Origin: Succiniclasticum ruminis DSM 9236
Lineage (GTDB): Bacteria; Bacillota; Negativicutes; Acidaminococcales; Acidaminococcaceae
DNA: 64,000 bases
Direction of reading: 5' to 3'
NCBI RefSeq assembly: GCF_900112895.1
Contig: NZ_FONL01000004.1
Location: 62,001-126,000, forward strand
The translations under genes and the position numbers were made by a program. Below, piece after piece: positions 61,055 to 64,000 of the stretch (its first letter is position 1; every line of letters begins with the position of its first letter). Below the pieces are notes generated by a model. The model was not told the origin of the DNA. It saw only the letters and a program-made list of their open reading frames with translations, and ran no database searches.

Positions 61055-62837
61055 AAAGTTTAAGCGCGATCATCATTGCGGAACCCTGACCAAAGCGGAT
61101 TCCGGCAAAGAGGTAGCTTTGTGCGGCTGGGTATCCAAACGCCGCGACCATGGCGGACTGATCTTTATTGACCTGCGGGACCGTTCCGGTATCTGCCAGG
61201 TGGTGATCGACCCGGATGCGGGGGAGAGCTTTAAAAACGCGGAAGCGATCCGCAGCGAATATGTGATCCAGGTCTTCGGCAAAGTGCGGGAACGGGACGC
61301 GGAGACCGTTAATCCCAACATTGCCACCGGCGAAATTGAAGTAGCGGCCCACACCCTGAACGTGCTGAACAGCGCCAAGACACCTCCGTTTTATATTCAG
61401 GACGGCATCGACACCGATGAAAACCTGCGCCTGAAATTCCGTTATCTGGACCTGCGCCGTCCGGAGATGCAGGCCAACCTGATCCTGCGTCACAAAGTAA
61501 CCAAGCTGATGCGGGACTATATGGATAACAACGGATTCTTGGAAATCGAGACCCCCATGCTGTGCAAGAGCACGCCGGAAGGGGCCCGGGACTATCTGGT
61601 ACCCAGCCGCGTGAACCCCGGCAAGTTCTACGCGCTGCCCCAGTCCCCCCAGATCTTCAAACAGCTGCTGATGGTAGGCGGATACGAACGCTATTTCCAG
61701 ATTGCCCGCTGCTTCCGTGACGAAGATCTGCGTGCTGACCGTCAGCCGGAATTTACCCAGCTGGACGTAGAAATGTCCTTTGTAGAGATGGACGATGTCA
61801 TGGACATGATGGAAGGTCTTATCGCTTATGTGTTCAAAGGAGCGCTGGGCGTGGACATTCCCCGTCCCATGCAGCGCATGACCTGGGACGAAGCCATGGA
61901 CAAATACGGTAGCGACAAACCGGACCTGCGCTTCGACATGCCCCTGATCAACATGGTGGATGCGGTTTCCGGCTCCGATTTCAAAGTATTTAACAATATC
62001 ATTGCCGATGGCGGCATCGTGAAAGCCATCAACGTAAAAGGCGACGCCAGCATTCCCCGCCGGGAACTGGACGGGCTGGTAGATTTTGTGGCAATCTACG
62101 GCGCCAAAGGCCTGGCCTGGATGCAGATCCAGCCGGATGGAAGCGTGAAATCGCCGATTGCCAAGTTCTTTGACGAAGCCCATCTGAACAAGATTAAAGA
62201 AACCGCCGGCGCGGAACCGGGCGACCTGCTGCTCTTTGTGGCGGACAAGCCGGCTACCGTGGCCCAGGCGCTGGGCGCGCTGCGTATTGAAATGGCAAAA
62301 CGCATGAACCTGATCGATAAAGACAAGCTGTGCTTTACCTGGGTGACCCGCTTCCCGATGTTTGAGTGGAACGAGGACGACAAACGCTGGGTAGCCATGC
62401 ACCATCCGTTTACATCTCCCTGCGACGAAGACCTGCCGCTGTTAAAGACCAACCCCGGCAAGGTGTATGCCAAAGCGTACGATATGGTGCTGAACGGTGT
62501 CGAACTGGGCGGCGGTTCCATCCGTATCCATCGCCGCGACGTACAGAATGCAATTTTTGAAGCCATCGGTCTCACCGATGAAGAAGCGCAGGAAAAATTC
62601 GGTTTCATGATGCAGGCCTTTGAGTATGGCGCGCCTCCCCACGGAGGTCTGGCCTTCGGTCTGGACCGTATGATCATGCTGATGGCAAAACGTCCTTCCA
62701 TCCGCGATGTCATCGCGTTCCCGAAGACGCAGAACGCCAACGACATGATGAGCGAAGCGCCTAACGTGGTTGACGAAAAGCAGCTGCGTGAATTACACAT
62801 CCGCCTGTCGTTGCTGGCAAAAGAGAAAAAACAGTAA
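61047..62837 (+). CDS. aspS: Aspartyl-tRNA synthetase (probably non-discriminating)
   Basis: A 596-residue bacterial-type AspRS: OB-fold anticodon domain (LCGWVSKRRDHGGLIFIDLRD), catalytic core with FRDEDLRADRQPEFTQLD (motif 2), the bacterial insertion domain and GGLAFGLDRMIML (motif 3). The OB-fold has His in RRDHGG, where discriminating enzymes such as that of E. coli have Leu; His is linked to charging of both tRNA-Asp and tRNA-Asn. The second marker site carries Glu rather than Gly or Lys, so the call is only probable. Followed by a terminator and 6S RNA. Confidence 0.97.
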   Translation: MSEKFKRDHHCGTLTKADSGKEVALCGWVSKRRDHGGLIFIDLRDRSGICQVVIDPDAGESFKNAEAIRSEYVIQVFGKVRERDAETVNPNIATGEIEVAAHTLNVLNSAKTPPFYIQDGIDTDENLRLKFRYLDLRRPEMQANLILRHKVTKLMRDYMDNNGFLEIETPMLCKSTPEGARDYLVPSRVNPGKFYALPQSPQIFKQLLMVGGYERYFQIARCFRDEDLRADRQPEFTQLDVEMSFVEMDDVMDMMEGLIAYVFKGALGVDIPRPMQRMTWDEAMDKYGSDKPDLRFDMPLINMVDAVSGSDFKVFNNIIADGGIVKAINVKGDASIPRRELDGLVDFVAIYGAKGLAWMQIQPDGSVKSPIAKFFDEAHLNKIKETAGAEPGDLLLFVADKPATVAQALGALRIEMAKRMNLIDKDKLCFTWVTRFPMFEWNEDDKRWVAMHHPFTSPCDEDLPLLKTNPGKVYAKAYDMVLNGVELGGGSIRIHRRDVQNAIFEAIGLTDEEAQEKFGFMMQAFEYGAPPHGGLAFGLDRMIMLMAKRPSIRDVIAFPKTQNANDMMSEAPNVVDEKQLRELHIRLSLLAKEKKQ

Positions 62838-62845
62838 AATTAAGG

Positions 62846-62872
62846 CCCGGAGCATTGAAAAAATGCTCCGGG
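62846..62872 (+). terminator. Terminator after aspS
   Basis: CCCGGAGCATT and AATGCTCCGGG form an 11-bp stem around a short A-rich loop; the following TCTGTTATTATA is only a weak T run. Confidence 0.75.
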
Positions 62873-62897
62873 TCTGTTATTATATAAGTGTAAGGAT

Positions 62898-62944
62898 TTG
62901 CAGGCCGGTCAACGATTCCGGCTTAACGGAACGTAAGCCTGCAA
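62898..62944. repeat. Inverted repeat upstream of 6S RNA
   Basis: TTGCAGGC (62898-62905) and GCCTGCAA (62937-62944) are perfect inverted arms; between them CCGG/CCGG and GCTTAACGGAACGTAAGC form further stems. It lies immediately before the 6S RNA and would overlap its promoter region. Confidence 0.6.
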
Positions 62945-62967
62945 ACGGAAAATTTCATAAACTTTTA

Positions 62968-63152
62968 AAAGTTACCCTGCGATGTTCGTTACATCTTTCT
63001 ACGTGCTGAGCCAACGAATTTACTAAGGGAGCCTGATGTCGCGCCTTTCAAAAACCGGCCTCCTTCGAGTGGACTTTTGCGACTGGCGGTAAGGCACCCA
63101 CCTGCACATGCAGGTTCAATACCTTGAAGATGAACGGCATTCGTGGGGCAAT
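62968..63152 (+). ncRNA. ssrS: 6S RNA (RNA polymerase-binding regulator)
   Basis: About 185 bases with the expected 6S design: a closing stem between CCCTGCGATGTTCG (from 62975) and GAACGGCATTCGTGGGG (to 63148), a long internal helix, and a 3' side of the central bubble with GCACCCACCTGCACATGCAGG then TTCAAT, where ACCTGCA/TGCAGGT forms the small hairpin found in many 6S RNAs. Position supports it: Bacillus 6S-1 (bsrA) also lies beside aspS. It would bind housekeeping RNA polymerase by mimicking open promoter DNA. Ends are approximate. Confidence 0.82.
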
Positions 63153-63181
63153 TTGTTTCTTAAAGCTCTTCTGTTAACTGT

Positions 63182-63220
63182 AGCGCCGTGAACGGTTTCG
63201 CGCACACCGTTCACGGCGCT
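63182..63220. repeat. Perfect 15-bp inverted repeat after 6S RNA
   Basis: AGCGCCGTGAACGGT (63182-63196) and ACCGTTCACGGCGCT (63206-63220) are exact complements around a 9-base loop. Only GGGTTTAAC follows, so the T run of a normal terminator is missing. It may end 6S transcription inefficiently, stabilise a 3' end, or be a protein site. Confidence 0.75.
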
Positions 63221-63253
63221 GGGTTTAACATTAATCGTGACTTTTGAACGTTC

Positions 63254-63282
63254 CCGGGGGAAAAAACACCCGGATTTTTTTT
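63254..63282 (+). terminator. Rho-independent terminator
   Basis: CCGGG..G pairs with C.CCCGG around six A residues, followed by eight T residues (63275-63282). It is a strong terminator for a transcript that includes 6S RNA or the 63182 repeat; no gene lies just upstream. Confidence 0.82.
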
Positions 63283-63669
63283 GCCAGGCCGCATGAATAC
63301 TGGGATTTGACCCCACGCACTCTTTAATATATAAGATAGACAGTTTATATGTCTGTAAAGGCGAAGCCGTAAGACACAACTGTCAAACTGGAAGAAAGCG
63401 GGGGCATAACGTTTTGCCCGCTGACCGCGGATTTTGCCGCAGGAAAACAAAAAATGATAAGAATGACACTTTTATATTTAAAATTGTCATTGACAAATGA
63501 GTTTAAGAGGTTTTAATTTCTTGAAAAATATTATATAATAATTTGGAAAACAGTATTGCATTTTGCATCTTAATGGAAAGATGTATTAAAAATCTGCGGG
63601 CAGTGAAGAAAGGAAATGTGTTACGCCGCAGATTTGTAAAAATCATAGTGCTGCAAAGGAGAGGCTACC
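63283..63669 (+). promoter_or_regulatory. AT-rich leader and promoter region of the adhesin gene
   Basis: No convincing gene is present in these 387 bases. There are hairpins near 63338-63354 and 63397-63422 (AGCGGG..GCA with TGCCCGCT), TTGTCATTGACA at 63484-63495 and a perfect TATAAT at 63534-63539 without a well-spaced -35. The adhesin start codon is preceded by AAAGGAGAGG. The -10 would leave a leader of about 125 bases. Confidence 0.45.
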
Positions 63670-64000
63670 ATGAACAAAATCTACAAAGTAATCTGGAGCA
63701 AAACGAGGAACTGTTATGTAGCGGTGAGTGAAATCGCAAAACGCAACGGGAAGGATCGTACTTCCGTAACCGGCGGCGCTGCCGGCAGCAGGCAGGCGGC
63801 GCGGGTACTGTGCGCCTTGCTGCTGGGCGCGTATCTGACAGCAGGTTACAGCATGCCTGTGGCGTGGGCATCTCCGGATGGTGATGGTGCAACGATAAAA
63901 GGGCATGGCACAAGTGCAGGTGGAACATTAGCTTCAGCCTGGGGTGATTGTACAAATGCAATAGGCTATGGCGCTACTGCCTGGGGGCAGGGCACCATTG
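63670..64000 (+). CDS. Trimeric autotransporter adhesin, N-terminal part (runs off the window)
   Basis: The first 110 codons are visible. Residues 1-28 are an extended signal peptide region (MNKIYKVIWSKTRNCYVAVS), the ESPR mark of large type V autotransporters; a hydrophobic core (about 46-60) and a cleavage site after VAWA follow. From residue 88 on, SAWGDCTNAIGYGATAWGQG matches the YadA head repeat, which builds trimeric left-handed beta rolls. Such proteins insert a C-terminal barrel in the outer membrane, so the cell has one. The gene continues beyond the edge. Its ribosome-binding site is GGAGAGG. Confidence 0.9.
   Translation, partial: MNKIYKVIWSKTRNCYVAVSEIAKRNGKDRTSVTGGAAGSRQAARVLCALLLGAYLTAGYSMPVAWASPDGDGATIKGHGTSAGGTLASAWGDCTNAIGYGATAWGQGTI

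Noticed and set aside
61020-62405. 461-codon open frame on the minus strand
   Set aside because: It lies fully opposite aspS, has no ribosome-binding site or family motif and follows from the codon bias of the real gene.
63310-63425. Possible c-di-GMP (GEMM) riboswitch before the adhesin
   Set aside because: ACGCAC and GGCGAAGCC occur, but the conserved GGCAAACC and GGGACGCAAAGCC segments are absent.
63116-63450. Two minus-strand frames in the 6S-adhesin gap
   Set aside because: They overlap the 6S RNA, the 15-bp inverted repeat and the terminator, have no ribosome-binding sites and low-complexity products.

Overview
The window looks like a core-chromosome stretch of a diderm Firmicute of the class Negativicutes, most likely an Acidaminococcaceae (Acidaminococcus/Phascolarctobacterium-like) bacterium. 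Gene order and control elements are Firmicute: an hrcA-grpE-dnaK-dnaJ operon behind a perfect CIRCE operator, a T-box in front of ileS, sepF/ylmH/divIVA, floA, and 6S RNA next to aspS. The trimeric autotransporter adhesin at the right edge and the PTP-like phytase fit a Negativicute with an outer membrane. The genus is an inference; no rRNA is present to settle it.

Layout. 1-4206: end of a glucosaminidase-type hydrolase, trmL, then a folate operon (PTPS/QueD-like, folE2, folP, folK) with no folB. 4342-18980: a DUF1858 protein, then the division and cell wall (dcw) cluster mraZ-rsmH-ftsL-murE-murF-mraY-murD-murG-murC-ddl-ftsQ-DUF881-sbp-ftsZ. ftsI, ftsW, ftsA and murB are all missing from their usual places. 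19041-23612: nrdR, HU, rpsT (minus strand, UUG start), lepA, hemW. 23807-28901: heat-shock operon. 29146-30267: a secreted cysteine phytase inserted into an otherwise conserved dnaJ / rsmE-prmA-mtaB / rpsU-yqeY-floA order. 35904-39605: an orphan gene, a tandem-domain polyphosphate:AMP phosphotransferase, and a B12-binding-type radical SAM protein. 39640-49246: pgeF-yggS-sepF-proC-ylmH-divIVA-phosphatase-(T-box)-ileS. 49749-51648: a translationally coupled trio of a hotdog thioesterase, a D-amino-acid-aminotransferase-fold protein lacking the PLP lysine and the PLP-phosphate arginine, and a six-helix ECF-S-like membrane protein. 51713-51799: tRNA-Leu(CAA). 51966-62837: an SH3 protein, recJ, relA/spoT, a metallo-beta-lactamase-fold hydrolase, an AI-2E-family permease, hisS, aspS. 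62838-63669: non-coding, with 6S RNA, large inverted repeats and terminators. 63670-end: start of the trimeric autotransporter.

How it fits together. Most of the window serves wall synthesis and division. With ftsA missing from its slot, SepF (41396) and DivIVA (43693) are the visible candidates for membrane attachment and polar organisation of the Z ring, and FtsZ ends in an unusual VPPWIR tail. The strongest novelty candidates are the pseudo-aminotransferase trio (49749-51648), the coordinated absence of FtsI/FtsW/FtsA, and the CExxHGH PTPS that may replace FolB. I found no CRISPR array, transposase, integrase or prophage gene.
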